Shown one piece after another: positions 28,728 through 39,582 of a DNA stretch of 64,000 nucleotides. The DNA comes from Veillonella parvula DSM 2008 (GTDB taxonomy: Bacteria > Bacillota > Negativicutes > Veillonellales > Veillonellaceae): assembly GCF_000024945.1 (NCBI RefSeq), contig NC_013520.1, positions 1,202,501-1,266,500 on the forward strand, written 5' to 3'. Below the pieces are notes generated by a model. The model saw only the letters and a program-made list of their open reading frames with translations, searched no databases and was not told the DNA's origin. The position numbers and the translations under genes are program-made. Each line of letters opens with the position of its first letter. Positions within the stretch are counted from its first letter, which is position 1.

Positions 28728-31151
28728 TTATAAAATACCTCTAAAATAGTGGCCCCTTGTAATAGGCGTATCATCCTTGCCTACACTCTTAGGAGGAGCC
28801 TCTTTTGTTCCATTTTGAATGGATACATAATCTGCTACGATAATACGCAATCTCTTTGGATCCATATGACGCCCATCGATACGCAAAATATGTAGCCCTT
28901 TTCGATGTAACTCTGGCACATACGCGCGCATATCCATTTCATGACTGTTCATGATGTGCATACGGCAATACGGATCCGTACGAAGTGGGAACACTTCCCC
29001 TTTACGGTCCTTCAATGCGTAATCTTCCTTTACACACGGCATAGGGCAATTTTCTTTTTTACCAGTCCCTACAAAGCTAGCGATGGCACAGTATTCAGAA
29101 ATCATCATTTCCGTATAACCATGAACCATAACCTCTAATGGCAAATTAGTAGATTTTTGTAAGCTTACGAGTTGCGTCAAGGTTAACTCTAAGGATGGCG
29201 CTATACTACTCATATTAAAGTCTTGCCATACTTGTAGTGCAGAGCCATTAAATATATTAAGACCTGTATCGGCTTCAACAGCACCGGTATAACCTAAATC
29301 ACGGAGCCATAGTAATGCTTGTGGCACGTGAATAGAAATGCTATCCGCTTTAGCCTCTACCATGGTCTTAAGCGTATTCATATACGCCTTTACTTCATCA
29401 TCTTTCACGACGCGAGGGGTAGCAAATACACAAAGTACATTATGGTCTTTGCAAAGTTTAGCTACCTGCTCGTAGATGCTAAGTTCATAAGGCTTACGTT
29501 GTAAACGGTCACCACCGAAGATAATCTTCTTAGCGCCCCCTTCAATAGCTGCTTTCACAGCCTCTAGTTCATCAACGCGAGCACTCACCATAGGCTCAGT
29601 ATATTGAATACTACTCTTAGCCACTATAGAAGACATATCTTGAGGCTCTGTAGCTAGCTCAGCCCATGCTATTTCATGGTCTGTAATCAACAAGTTTTCT
29701 AATGCCTCTACAGCATCGCGACGCAATGCATTTAACACACTAGCTGGCCACATATAAGGTCCATCAGGAATAGACATAGAGCCAAGCGTAAATAATGTAT
29801 TGCCTAATCTACCTACTTGGTCTGTAACCTTCTCTAATGTAGTCGGTTTATTGTTAGCATAAACCGGTTCAAACTCATTAGATACAGTCACAGTACGCCC
29901 ATCATTCAATACAAAGGTAAGGTCTGTGCAAGGTTGTTCTCGATCTGTATTAATAGATAGATAACCATGTACCTCTAATTTAGCACTGAAATCTTGTAAG
30001 CCTCGTTGCTTTTGAGATTTTGGCGTAGATGCTAAAAATACTTGTCCCGCTGCAAACCCTTCATCAGGTTTGCCTACAAAATGCTTTTCATCCATTAAGG
30101 ACCAATTCTGATCAATTTGATAATACGTAATACTACCAGAATCTTGCATTACCTTTAAAAGTGATCCTTTTTCAATCGGTTCTGTTAGAAATAAATGAAC
30201 TTGACCCTTTTTGACCTCTGCTTTGCCTATCAATTTCCCTTGATTATTTGGGGCTACCACGGTCATCATTGATTTTCCTACATGGTCTGTTAAATAATCC
30301 GTAGAGAATCCACGATTAAATCCAGAAGCTAATGCATCGGCATCAGTAGAATCTATATGAGCCGTATCTAAAATATGACGATAGGTCCCAATAACTTGAC
30401 GCACGTAGGAAACCTTTTTCATACGCCCTTCTACCTTAAAGGACGTAACACCGGCCGCCACAAGTTCATTCATATATTCACTATAGTTAAGATCCTTTGG
30501 ACTTAATAGATAGGCTTCGTGTTTTGGCAACAAGCTAGTACCTGAAGAATCCAATAACTCATAAGGCAAACGACAAGGCTGTGCACAAGCACCACGGTTA
30601 CCACTGCGACCACCAATAAAAGAACTCATTAAGCATTGACCAGAATAACATACGCACAACGCACCGTGTATAAAGACTTCGATTTCAGCTGTACAGTTCT
30701 TGCAAATATGTTCAATTTCAGCGAGGCTCAATTCACGAGCTAAAACGACACGTGTAAAACCGAGACTTTCATAAAAACGAACAGCATCGAGTGTGGCCGC
30801 CGTCATCTGCGTACTGCCGTGAAGATGCAACTTAGGGGCCACCTGTTGCGCTAATTTAGCCACAGCCAAGTCTTGCACGATGATAGCATCGACACCGATG
30901 CACTCTAACTCCTTCAAATACTCAGCAAGGGTCGTAAGTTCAGAATCACCTATGAGGATATTTACCGTTACATACACAGACACATCTAGAATATGGGCCA
31001 AGCGAATAGCCTCGGTTAATTCCTCAATTCCAAAGTTTGCTGCATGAGCACGTGCGTTAAAACCCTTACCGCCTAAATAAATTGCATCCGCCCCGGCCTC
31101 TAACGCGGCTATAAAGTTTTCCATCGTACCAGCAGGAGCCAATAATTCCAT
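28728..31151 (-). CDS. U32 family peptidase-like protein (RlhA/TrhP type, long form)
   Basis: This 807-residue protein has an N-terminal U32 domain (MELLAPAGTMENFIAALEAG) with the GALCVCYSGQCLMSS and NRGACAQPCRLPY cysteine signature at about 165-200. A central DUF3656-like beta domain follows, then a second U32-related half from about 520 (ARVDELEAVKAAIEGGA ... MVHGYTEMMISEYC) that also carries Cys residues. Relatives in E. coli (RlhA, TrhP) are needed for hydroxylation of 23S rRNA or tRNA and probably bind an iron-sulfur cluster, so true peptidase activity is doubtful. The specific target here cannot be told. It is transcribed just ahead of mutS2. Confidence 0.88.
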   Translation of the reverse strand: MELLAPAGTMENFIAALEAGADAIYLGGKGFNARAHAANFGIEELTEAIRLAHILDVSVYVTVNILIGDSELTTLAEYLKELECIGVDAIIVQDLAVAKLAQQVAPKLHLHGSTQMTAATLDAVRFYESLGFTRVVLARELSLAEIEHICKNCTAEIEVFIHGALCVCYSGQCLMSSFIGGRSGNRGACAQPCRLPYELLDSSGTSLLPKHEAYLLSPKDLNYSEYMNELVAAGVTSFKVEGRMKKVSYVRQVIGTYRHILDTAHIDSTDADALASGFNRGFSTDYLTDHVGKSMMTVVAPNNQGKLIGKAEVKKGQVHLFLTEPIEKGSLLKVMQDSGSITYYQIDQNWSLMDEKHFVGKPDEGFAAGQVFLASTPKSQKQRGLQDFSAKLEVHGYLSINTDREQPCTDLTFVLNDGRTVTVSNEFEPVYANNKPTTLEKVTDQVGRLGNTLFTLGSMSIPDGPYMWPASVLNALRRDAVEALENLLITDHEIAWAELATEPQDMSSIVAKSSIQYTEPMVSARVDELEAVKAAIEGGAKKIIFGGDRLQRKPYELSIYEQVAKLCKDHNVLCVFATPRVVKDDEVKAYMNTLKTMVEAKADSISIHVPQALLWLRDLGYTGAVEADTGLNIFNGSALQVWQDFNMSSIAPSLELTLTQLVSLQKSTNLPLEVMVHGYTEMMISEYCAIASFVGTGKKENCPMPCVKEDYALKDRKGEVFPLRTDPYCRMHIMNSHEMDMRAYVPELHRKGLHILRIDGRHMDPKRLRIIVADYVSIQNGTKEAPPKSVGKDDTPITRGHYFRGIL

Positions 31152-31189
31152 GGACAGTCCTTTCTACCTAACTAAAGGCATAACTATAG

Positions 31190-31224
31190 TACTAAAAGGG
31201 TTTACCATACGGTAAACCCTTTCA
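31190..31224 (-). terminator. Terminator of pheST
   Basis: The stem AAAGGGTTTACC with loop ATAC (12 bp) is followed on the minus strand by TTTTAG. It lies just beyond the pheT stop. Confidence 0.85.
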
Positions 31225-31238
31225 ATATACTGCTGAGA

Positions 31239-33683
31239 TTAACGTAATCTGCAGTTAATTTCTGCTAATGCATCAATAATAGTTTGAATATTACCGTCAA
31301 TATCCTCATCATTCAACGTACCTTCCATAGAGCGGAATTGTAAGTTGTATGCGAGACTGCGGTAACCTGCTTCGATATGTTCACCTTCATAAACATCAAA
31401 GATAGATGCACTTTCTAAATATTCTCCACCATGTTCTTTAATGATAGATAAAATTTCACCACTAGATACGGACACAGGTGCAACGATGGCAAGGTCACGG
31501 CTAGTGCCTGGGAATTTACTGAAGGATGTATAACGGAACGGTGGAATCGTTAAGGATAATACGGCTTCCAAATTGATTTCAAACATATATACTTTACCAG
31601 GCAAATCAAAGTTTTTGCTCACTTGTGGATGTAATTCACCATATTGAGCAATCATTTTACCATCAACTACGTATTGAGCACTCACACCTGGGTGAAAGTA
31701 TGGCTCAGTGCCGCGATTAACTTCATAGCTTGTAACGCCTAGTTCAGTTAACAACGCATCTACAATACCTTTTACATCATAGAAATCTGTAGTGCGTTCT
31801 GCTTGATTCCAACCAGCTTGGTTTGCCTTGCCCATCAATATACCACAAGACATAGGTCGTTCATGAGGTACTTCTGTTAAAGGTAAAGCTTTTGGTTCAT
31901 ATACATTAGCTGTTTCAAATAACCAAAGATCCTTATTTTGTTGCGCAATATTGCGTTTTGCTGCTTCAATAACAGCCGGTACCAATGTTGTACGCATATA
32001 AGGGAATTCTTCGGAAATAGGATTCAAGATTGGAATGGCTGTATAACGGCTATCCCCTTCAGGAAGCATCATATTGGAAAGACCATCTTTATGCATGAAG
32101 CTAAATGTAATGATTTGAGTCATACCCAATTTAGCTAATGCATGTGTAACCTCTTTAGTAAGAGCTTTCTTAGGTGTCATGCCACCAGAGGACAATACCG
32201 CAACAGGGATTGTAGGCGCAATATTATCGTAATTGTAGATACGAGCCACTTCTTCGGCGATATCAGGCATCACTGTTACGTCACCACGCCATGTTGGAAC
32301 GAGGGCAGACAACTTGTCGCCCTCTTCTGTTACAACGAATTCAAGGGCTGTCAAAATACGAACCATTTTGTCTTTTTCAATGTTTGTACCCAAGTAATCA
32401 TTGATTTGTGCTGCTGTGAAAGTAACTGTATGTTGTTCTACAGGATTTTTATATACATCAATTACACCTACACCAACTTTACAAGTAGGGCAAATTTGTT
32501 GCAATAATTGCGCCGCTCTGTCGATAGCATAGGCGGTGTATTTATGATTTACACCACGTTCAAAACGGCCAGATGCTTCAGAGCGCATGCCAAGAGCTTT
32601 AGCAGTGCGTCGAATAGATGGACCATTAAATACAGCAGCTTCAAACATAACTGTGGTCGTTTCGTTTGTCACTTCACTATCAAACCCACCCATGATACCT
32701 GCTACACCTACTGGACGTTCAGCATCAGCAATAATAAGCATGGAGTCATTCAATTCGCGTTCAGAACCATCAAGTGTAACAAGCACTTCACCATTTTTAG
32801 CACGTCTCGCCACTAATTTATGACCTTTTACATGATCATAATCATAGGCATGCATAGGTTGACCAAGTTCTAACATAACATAATTTGTTACGTCTACTAC
32901 ATTATTGATAGGACGAATACCACTATTGCGCAAACGGTTTTGAATCCACAATGGAGATGGCTCAACCTTAACATCAGTTACTACGCGAGCAGTAAAACGA
33001 GTACAAAGATCATCAGCTTCGATGGATACAGAAGCTTTTCCTTCAATGGACTCGCCATTTTCGTTAACCATGATAACAGGGAATAAAGCTTTTTGGTTTG
33101 TCATCACCCCAAATTCACGGGATAAGCCAACCATAGAAAAACAATCTGCTCGGTTAGCAGTGAGTTCAAACTCATATACCGTATCATTTAAACCCAAAAC
33201 GTCTTTTACATCAAGACCAATTGGTGTTCCTTCAGGGAAAATGTAAATGCCTTGAGCTTCTTCTGGCAATACTAAGTCGCTAGAGATACCAAATTCTGCA
33301 ACGGAACAAAACATGCCTTCAGAAACAACGCCACGCAATTTACCTTTTTTAATTTCTGTACCATCTGCTAAGCGAGATTTATGATACGCTACAGGCACGA
33401 TTTGACCTACTGCAACATTAGTAGCAGCCGTTACGATTTGTTTTATAACAGGTTCGCCTTCTTCTGTAAGGCATTCAACTTGACATACTTGTAATTTATC
33501 TGCATCTGGATGTTTTGTAATCTCCACGATTTTACCAGTATAAATTTTCTTGATGCCATTATCCATAGCAATGACATCTTCTACAGGAATACCAGCTTGT
33601 GTTAATTCATCGGCCAATTCTTGAGCAGGACGCTTCATATCCACAGGCACGTATTCGTTCATCCACTGTAAACTTGCTTTCAT
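31239..33683 (-). CDS. pheT: Phenylalanine--tRNA ligase beta subunit
   Basis: This 814-residue subunit of the (alpha-beta)2 synthetase has an N-terminal tRNA-binding OB domain (about 40-150), a B3/B4 editing domain (about 210-390; MHAYDYDHV), a B5 domain (about 405-475), a catalytic-like core and a C-terminal FDX-ACB anticodon-binding domain (about 720-814, SKFPGTSRDLAIV). Full-length with no breaks. AGGAGG precedes the ATG. It starts nine bases after pheS, the usual pheST arrangement. Confidence 0.96.
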   Translation of the reverse strand: MKASLQWMNEYVPVDMKRPAQELADELTQAGIPVEDVIAMDNGIKKIYTGKIVEITKHPDADKLQVCQVECLTEEGEPVIKQIVTAATNVAVGQIVPVAYHKSRLADGTEIKKGKLRGVVSEGMFCSVAEFGISSDLVLPEEAQGIYIFPEGTPIGLDVKDVLGLNDTVYEFELTANRADCFSMVGLSREFGVMTNQKALFPVIMVNENGESIEGKASVSIEADDLCTRFTARVVTDVKVEPSPLWIQNRLRNSGIRPINNVVDVTNYVMLELGQPMHAYDYDHVKGHKLVARRAKNGEVLVTLDGSERELNDSMLIIADAERPVGVAGIMGGFDSEVTNETTTVMFEAAVFNGPSIRRTAKALGMRSEASGRFERGVNHKYTAYAIDRAAQLLQQICPTCKVGVGVIDVYKNPVEQHTVTFTAAQINDYLGTNIEKDKMVRILTALEFVVTEEGDKLSALVPTWRGDVTVMPDIAEEVARIYNYDNIAPTIPVAVLSSGGMTPKKALTKEVTHALAKLGMTQIITFSFMHKDGLSNMMLPEGDSRYTAIPILNPISEEFPYMRTTLVPAVIEAAKRNIAQQNKDLWLFETANVYEPKALPLTEVPHERPMSCGILMGKANQAGWNQAERTTDFYDVKGIVDALLTELGVTSYEVNRGTEPYFHPGVSAQYVVDGKMIAQYGELHPQVSKNFDLPGKVYMFEINLEAVLSLTIPPFRYTSFSKFPGTSRDLAIVAPVSVSSGEILSIIKEHGGEYLESASIFDVYEGEHIEAGYRSLAYNLQFRSMEGTLNDEDIDGNIQTIIDALAEINCRLR

Positions 33684-33692
33684 GAGTTCCTC

Positions 33693-34715
<1,023 letters not shown>

Positions 34716-34751
34716 TCAAGCATCCTCCTATTTGTAAAAGTCTAACTTATA

Positions 34752-35216
34752 TTATACCAAATCAGGGTTATCTTCTTCAATAAAACGCCATGGTAAATCA
34801 GGTAATGGCTTCTCTTCTAGTACAAAAAATGTACCCCGTGCCAAGTGAACAAGTTCACCTAATTCATTATAAATACGAGCGGTAGCAACCATAGTAGTTT
34901 TATCGTTGTGCTCTACATTAGCTACACCACGCAATACAGCACCGCCCTTAACAGCTTTCACATAGTTACCATTAAGATCAATGGTGCTAACAGATTTTCC
35001 CAATGTAAAACAAGCAGTCCCCATCACACTATCTGCTAAGCCAATACATACGGCACCATGCAAATCCCCTCTAAAATTGCAGTAATCTGTTTCATTTGTT
35101 TGCAATGTCATTTCCGCATGACCTGGTTCCACTGCTGTAATCGCAGAATCTTTCACCCAAGAAAATGGGTTTTGATCTCGTAATTCGTTGAAATATTCTA
35201 ACAATGTTGTAGCCAT
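34752..35216 (-). CDS. PaaI-type hotdog-fold thioesterase
   Basis: This 154-residue protein has the PaaI thioesterase layout, including NFRGDLHGAVCIGLADSVMG. That segment holds the conserved Gly and the acidic catalytic residue on the long hotdog helix. Such enzymes hydrolyse acyl- or aryl-CoA esters; the substrate is unknown. I start at MATTLLEYFNELRD because GGAG lies six bases before it and the upstream ATG overlaps that site. It is transcribed ahead of pheST. Confidence 0.85.
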   Translation of the reverse strand: MATTLLEYFNELRDQNPFSWVKDSAITAVEPGHAEMTLQTNETDYCNFRGDLHGAVCIGLADSVMGTACFTLGKSVSTIDLNGNYVKAVKGGAVLRGVANVEHNDKTTMVATARIYNELGELVHLARGTFFVLEEKPLPDLPWRFIEEDNPDLV

Positions 35217-35330
35217 AAGGTTCTCCATTCTATATACATACCCATAGATTAACTAATCTAAATACTAAGTCTATTACATTACCTGTATGAAAATCTCTAT
35301 AGTTATATGTCAAAATTCAATACAAACATA

Positions 35331-35379
35331 TAAAAATGGTGCGTTACATCATACATATTGTATCATGCAACGCACCATA
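35331..35379 (-). terminator. Terminator of the macA-macB-permease operon
   Basis: A 20-base arm (ATGGTGCGTTACATCATACA) pairs with its near-perfect complement at 35359-35378 around a three-base loop. TTTTATATG follows on the minus strand. Confidence 0.88.
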
Positions 35380-35441
35380 TGCGAATAACTCTATCTAATT
35401 ATATGGTATGTTCTTAAGAAAATACATTTATAAATTCAAAA

Positions 35442-36653
35442 CTATTCATAATGCAATGCATCGATTGGATTGAGTTTAGCCGCTTTACGGGCTGGATATA
35501 TACCAAAAATCAAACCAATAGCCATGGAAAAGGCAAAGGACATTATGATTGTTGGAACAGATACAACTGTACTCATTCCAGATACCATTCCGATTACTTT
35601 TGAGGCTCCTATACCGAAAGCAATACCAATAAAGCCCCCCATCAAACTGATTACAACGGCTTCTATTAAGAATTGCGTAACAATTACGCTATACGTAGCC
35701 CCCAAAGCTTTACGCACACCAATTTCTCGAGTCCGTTCCGTTACAGATACAAGCATGATGTTCATAATACCAATGCCACCTACAACTAGAGAAATCGCAG
35801 CAACAGCCCCAAGGAATAACGTAAATGTTCCGGTCGTCTGAGCCACTGTTTCCATAATAGATTTCATATTTTGAATATTGAAATCATCCAAATTTGTATC
35901 TTTAATATTATGACGAACACGCAACAAGTTCTCTATATCTGCCTGCAAACGGTCGATGCCCTCATCATCCTTAGCCACAACATACACCATGCGAAGATAG
36001 TCAATGCCCTCTACGCGCTCCATTGATGTTGTATATGGAATTAACACCGTATCGTCTTGGTCATTACCCATGGTTCCGTTCCCTTTACTTTTGAGAACAC
36101 CAATGACACGGAATGGAATATTTTTAACACGAATTTCCTTGCCTACAGGATCTTCATCAGCAAACAAATTTTTTACTACCGTTTGTCCCACAACCGCTAC
36201 ACGTTCTCGGTTCTGAACATTTTTATCGGAGAAAAATCGACCAGATGTCATAGTCCAATTATTTACATCCTGAAAGTTAGAATTAACCCCCGCAACAGAT
36301 GTAGTCCAGTTTTTATTTTGATAAATCACCACATAAGAGCCATTTGTCATAGGACTAGCGGCTTTTACACCTTCTAACTTGGCAATAACTTCATAGTCAG
36401 ATATTTTCAACGATTTCATGGACCCTTGCGAAGGTCTAACACCTGGCGTCCGCGGCGCCCCTGGCATAACTACCAACAAGTTAGAGCCTAAGCTAGAAAT
36501 AGAATCCTCAATATCTTGCTTCACCCCATTACCGATAGATACCAATGCAATAACTGCAGCTACACCAATAATGATACCTAGCATGGTCAAGAGGGATCGT
36601 AATTTATTTGCAACCAAGGAAGCCCATGCCATTAGAAAACTTTCTTTATACAT
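35442..36653 (-). CDS. ABC transporter permease, MacB/FtsX family
   Basis: This 403-residue permease has a first membrane helix at about residues 18-42 (LRSLLTMLGIIIGVAAVIAL), a large extracytoplasmic MacB-type domain (about 45-270), and three more helices in an FtsX domain (about 280-395) containing ERTREIGVRKALGA. It ends with the usual YPARKAAKLNPIDALHYE. It overlaps the ATPase gene by eight bases. With the adaptor and ATPase it forms a tripartite efflux or export pump. In MacB proper, ATPase and permease are fused; here they are separate. Confidence 0.93.
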   Translation of the reverse strand: MYKESFLMAWASLVANKLRSLLTMLGIIIGVAAVIALVSIGNGVKQDIEDSISSLGSNLLVVMPGAPRTPGVRPSQGSMKSLKISDYEVIAKLEGVKAASPMTNGSYVVIYQNKNWTTSVAGVNSNFQDVNNWTMTSGRFFSDKNVQNRERVAVVGQTVVKNLFADEDPVGKEIRVKNIPFRVIGVLKSKGNGTMGNDQDDTVLIPYTTSMERVEGIDYLRMVYVVAKDDEGIDRLQADIENLLRVRHNIKDTNLDDFNIQNMKSIMETVAQTTGTFTLFLGAVAAISLVVGGIGIMNIMLVSVTERTREIGVRKALGATYSVIVTQFLIEAVVISLMGGFIGIAFGIGASKVIGMVSGMSTVVSVPTIIMSFAFSMAIGLIFGIYPARKAAKLNPIDALHYE

Positions 36654-37368
36654 TAGGCACCTCCTTTATAGGAGTCATATTAGAATTGAACGAATCCTCT
36701 ACGATTATCCCATCTTTCAAGACTACATTACGACTCGCATACGTAGCAATATCAGGTTCATGTGTAACTAGAAGAATTGTACGTCCTTCATCGTGAAGAC
36801 CTCTAAATATATTCATAACATCAATGGTTGACTTAGAGTCGAGATTCCCTGTCGGTTCATCAGCCATAATAATAGCAGGATTATTCGCCAATGCACGAGC
36901 AATCGCTACACGTTGTCGTTGCCCCCCAGACAACTCGGATGGCAAGTGATCCATACGCTCGTCTAATCCGACAGACTGTAATAATTGAGAAGCTCGTTCA
37001 ATGCGCATCTTTTTATTTACACCTGCATAAATCATAGGAAGCGCTACATTTTCTAGGGCTGTTAATTTTGTCAACAAATTAAAGCTTTGAAATACAAAAC
37101 CGATCTGTTTATTACGCACATACGCAAGCTCATCATCAGATAAGGTAGCAACCTCGTCTCCATTGAGTCGATAAGAACCAGTTGTAGGTCGGTCCAAACA
37201 TCCGAGAATATTCATAAAGGTTGATTTACCTGAGCCAGATGGTCCCATAATGGATACAAATTCACCCTTATTGACAACTAAATCAATGCCATGTAGAACA
37301 GGTACTGATAATTTGCCATTCACATAGGTTTTTGTAATTCCTTGTATGTCAATTACTGTTTGGTTCAT
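36646..37368 (-). CDS. ABC transporter ATP-binding protein, MacB/LolD-like
   Basis: This 240-residue ATPase has Walker A GPSGSGKST, the Q-loop VFQSFNLL, the signature LSGGQRQR and Walker B IIMADEPTGNLDS. These match the MacB/LolD subfamily. I start at MNQTVIDIQGI, which has AAGGG upstream; a GTG two codons earlier is also possible. It sits between the adaptor gene and the permease gene with almost no spacing, so all three should be made together. Confidence 0.93.
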   Translation of the reverse strand: MNQTVIDIQGITKTYVNGKLSVPVLHGIDLVVNKGEFVSIMGPSGSGKSTFMNILGCLDRPTTGSYRLNGDEVATLSDDELAYVRNKQIGFVFQSFNLLTKLTALENVALPMIYAGVNKKMRIERASQLLQSVGLDERMDHLPSELSGGQRQRVAIARALANNPAIIMADEPTGNLDSKSTIDVMNIFRGLHDEGRTILLVTHEPDIATYASRNVVLKDGIIVEDSFNSNMTPIKEVPNV

Positions 37369-37380
37369 AAGCACCTACCC

Positions 37381-38463
37381 TTAGAATGGTCCAGCTACAT
37401 TATTTTTGGGTGCATTTACATCACCGCTTACGATAATTTCATCACCTTCAGATAAACCTTTTAAGATTTGAACATTAGTATCCCCAGTTACACCTGTAGA
37501 GACAGCGGTTCGTACTGGTTGACCATCTTTTATAACATATACATACTCACCTTGTTTGTCCGTACGTACAGCAGTAAGAGGAACTACCAATGTATTTTTA
37601 ATATCTTCACCAAAAATTGTGGCACGAGCCGTCATAGTTGGTAGGAAATTACCTGCAATATTTTCAGGAATTTGAACCTTAACAGTATAGTACACAACAC
37701 TACTACTTGTAGTGCCCATATTACCTTTTGTACCTTTTGCAATTTCAGAAACGTAACCTGTGAAAGTTTCACCTGGCTTAGAATCTACAGTAAACTCTAC
37801 TTTAGCACCTTGTTTGATATTGCCAATATCTGTTTCATCTACAGTAAGATAAATCTCTAAATTTTTTAAATCTGCAATGGTAGCAATGATCATTTGTGTG
37901 GAGATACCAGTACTAATAGTTTGACCTGCTTTTAGCGGTGTACCTACAACAGTACCAGACATTGGAGCTGTAATCGTAGCATCACTTAAATCCGCTGCAG
38001 CACGTTCATAGGTAGATTTAGCACGTTCATAAGCTGTTACAGAATCATCATATGTTTGTTGTGCAATAGCATCTTGAGCCGCCAAAGATTTATAACGATT
38101 CATATCAAGTTCTGCTTTAGCCAACGCTGCACGAGCATCATCAACAGATGCTTGTAATTGACGTGTATCAATATAAGCAATAACTTGACCAGCCGTAACT
38201 TGATCATTCTCTTTAACTAAAACTTTTTCAAGTTTACCAGCAACGTTTGTAGAAACATCTACATAATTTACAGGGTTAATAGTACCTGTAGCACTGATAC
38301 TAGTTTTTACATCACCCTTTTCAACCTTGCCAGTAGTGTATAATGTTTGTGCTTGATTTGCATTTAGACTATCCATGTAGTAATATGTGCCGCCACCAAG
38401 AACACAAAGAACAACAGCACCTGTTACTATACGTTTACGATGCTTTTGTAAGAACTCTTTCAT
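37381..38463 (-). CDS. Efflux RND/ABC periplasmic adaptor subunit, MacA-like
   Basis: This 360-residue membrane-fusion protein has an N-terminal membrane anchor at about residues 10-28, then a lipoyl/barrel-sandwich hybrid split around a coiled-coil hairpin (about 60-185; GQVIAYIDTRQLQASVDDARAALAKAELD falls here), a beta-barrel domain (about 195-290) and a membrane-proximal domain. It would bridge the inner-membrane permease to an outer-membrane TolC-type channel. No TolC gene lies in the window. AAGGAG precedes the ATG. First gene of the operon. Confidence 0.92.
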   Translation of the reverse strand: MKEFLQKHRKRIVTGAVVLCVLGGGTYYYMDSLNANQAQTLYTTGKVEKGDVKTSISATGTINPVNYVDVSTNVAGKLEKVLVKENDQVTAGQVIAYIDTRQLQASVDDARAALAKAELDMNRYKSLAAQDAIAQQTYDDSVTAYERAKSTYERAAADLSDATITAPMSGTVVGTPLKAGQTISTGISTQMIIATIADLKNLEIYLTVDETDIGNIKQGAKVEFTVDSKPGETFTGYVSEIAKGTKGNMGTTSSSVVYYTVKVQIPENIAGNFLPTMTARATIFGEDIKNTLVVPLTAVRTDKQGEYVYVIKDGQPVRTAVSTGVTGDTNVQILKGLSEGDEIIVSGDVNAPKNNVAGPF

Positions 38464-38538
38464 TATGATCTCCTTTTTTTTAGATGAAGATATATTAAAA
38501 AGACATTTATTCTATATCAACACATATAGTATTTTTAA

Positions 38539-38567
38539 ATTATACAGCACCAATTACTTTTACGCAA
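38539..38567 (-). promoter_or_regulatory. Promoter of the MacAB-like operon
   Basis: On the minus strand -35 TTGCGT (38562-38567) and a perfect -10 TATAAT (38539-38544) are spaced by 17 bases, about 75 bases before the adaptor start. Confidence 0.75.
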
Positions 38568-38597
38568 TATAATTTCATTAATGAATAAATTATGATA

Positions 38598-38626
38598 TAT
38601 AAAAAATGGCCCTTACGGGCCATTAA
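38598..38626 (-). terminator. Terminator of pfkA
   Basis: The stem AATGGCCC/GGGCCATT with loop TTAC begins inside the pfkA stop codon and is followed on the minus strand by TTTTTTATATATC. Confidence 0.9.
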
Positions 38627-39582
38627 CTACTCAATATTGATAATAGTCTATAATCCTTTTCATCAATTGGAAATTCAAGACGTTCTGCCTCTTCATAAGA
38701 TAGGGCGCGGATATGACCATCTATATAACCTACTAATCGGTTATCGACACCACTCATTAATAGATTAAGGCAGGCTTCACTCATACGAGCCGCTAAAATA
38801 GCATCAAATGCCGATGGACCACCACCACGTTGTAAGTATCCTAACACGGTTAAGCTAGGATCAAATTCCGTATGCTCCTTGATGAAAGCTTTCACCTCAC
38901 CGCTGTTATAGGCACCTTCTGCAACAAGGATAACACTATATTCTTTACCCCGAATTTGTGTTTCCTTTAAATGACGACACACCGCATGTAAAGGCATTGG
39001 ATTTTCAGGAACCAAAACTATTTCTGCCCCACAAACTAGGCCTGCCTTTAATGCAATATGTCCAGCTTTGCGCCCCATAACCTCCACAATAGCTACACGT
39101 TCATGGGAGTTTGAGGTATCCCGAATACGTCCAACCGCATCAACTACCGTATTAAGAGCCGTATCATAGCCTATCGTATATTGTGTACCACCCATGTCAT
39201 TATCTATCGTACATGGAATGGTCATGGTGGACATGCCAAGTTTAGATAAACTTGTAGCACCACGCATGGAGCCATCACCACCGATAACAACCAAATGGTC
39301 AATGTCATAAGCTTTCAAAATATTATAAGCTTTGCGTTGAATCTCTTCATTTTGAAATTCTGGAAAACGTGCTGTTTTCAGCATCGTACCACCTTGTGTT
39401 ATGATGCCACCAACGTCTCGATTCGATAATGGAAATATCTTTTCCTCAATGATACCTAAATAGCCACGTTCAATACCAAATACTTCAAAACCTTCATGTA
39501 TAGCTTTTCTAGTTAGCGCTCTTATGGCGGCGTTCATTCCAGGTGCGTCTCCGCCGCTTGTTAGTATTGCGATTCTTCTCAT
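38623..39582 (-). CDS. pfkA: ATP-dependent 6-phosphofructokinase
   Basis: This 319-residue enzyme phosphorylates fructose 6-phosphate. Motifs: GGDAPGMN near residue 11, GGDGSMRGA (ATP site), TIDND with the catalytic Asp at about 127, EVMGRKAGHIAL, and LGYLQRGGGPSAFDA. The start MRRIAILTSGG has GGGGG eight bases upstream. The frame stays open 33 codons further, but those codons lie in the overlapping shikimate-kinase-like gene. The first 74 bases of pfkA overlap the 3' end of that gene in a different frame. Length equals the bacterial standard. Confidence 0.95.
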   Translation of the reverse strand: MRRIAILTSGGDAPGMNAAIRALTRKAIHEGFEVFGIERGYLGIIEEKIFPLSNRDVGGIITQGGTMLKTARFPEFQNEEIQRKAYNILKAYDIDHLVVIGGDGSMRGATSLSKLGMSTMTIPCTIDNDMGGTQYTIGYDTALNTVVDAVGRIRDTSNSHERVAIVEVMGRKAGHIALKAGLVCGAEIVLVPENPMPLHAVCRHLKETQIRGKEYSVILVAEGAYNSGEVKAFIKEHTEFDPSLTVLGYLQRGGGPSAFDAILAARMSEACLNLLMSGVDNRLVGYIDGHIRALSYEEAERLEFPIDEKDYRLLSILSS

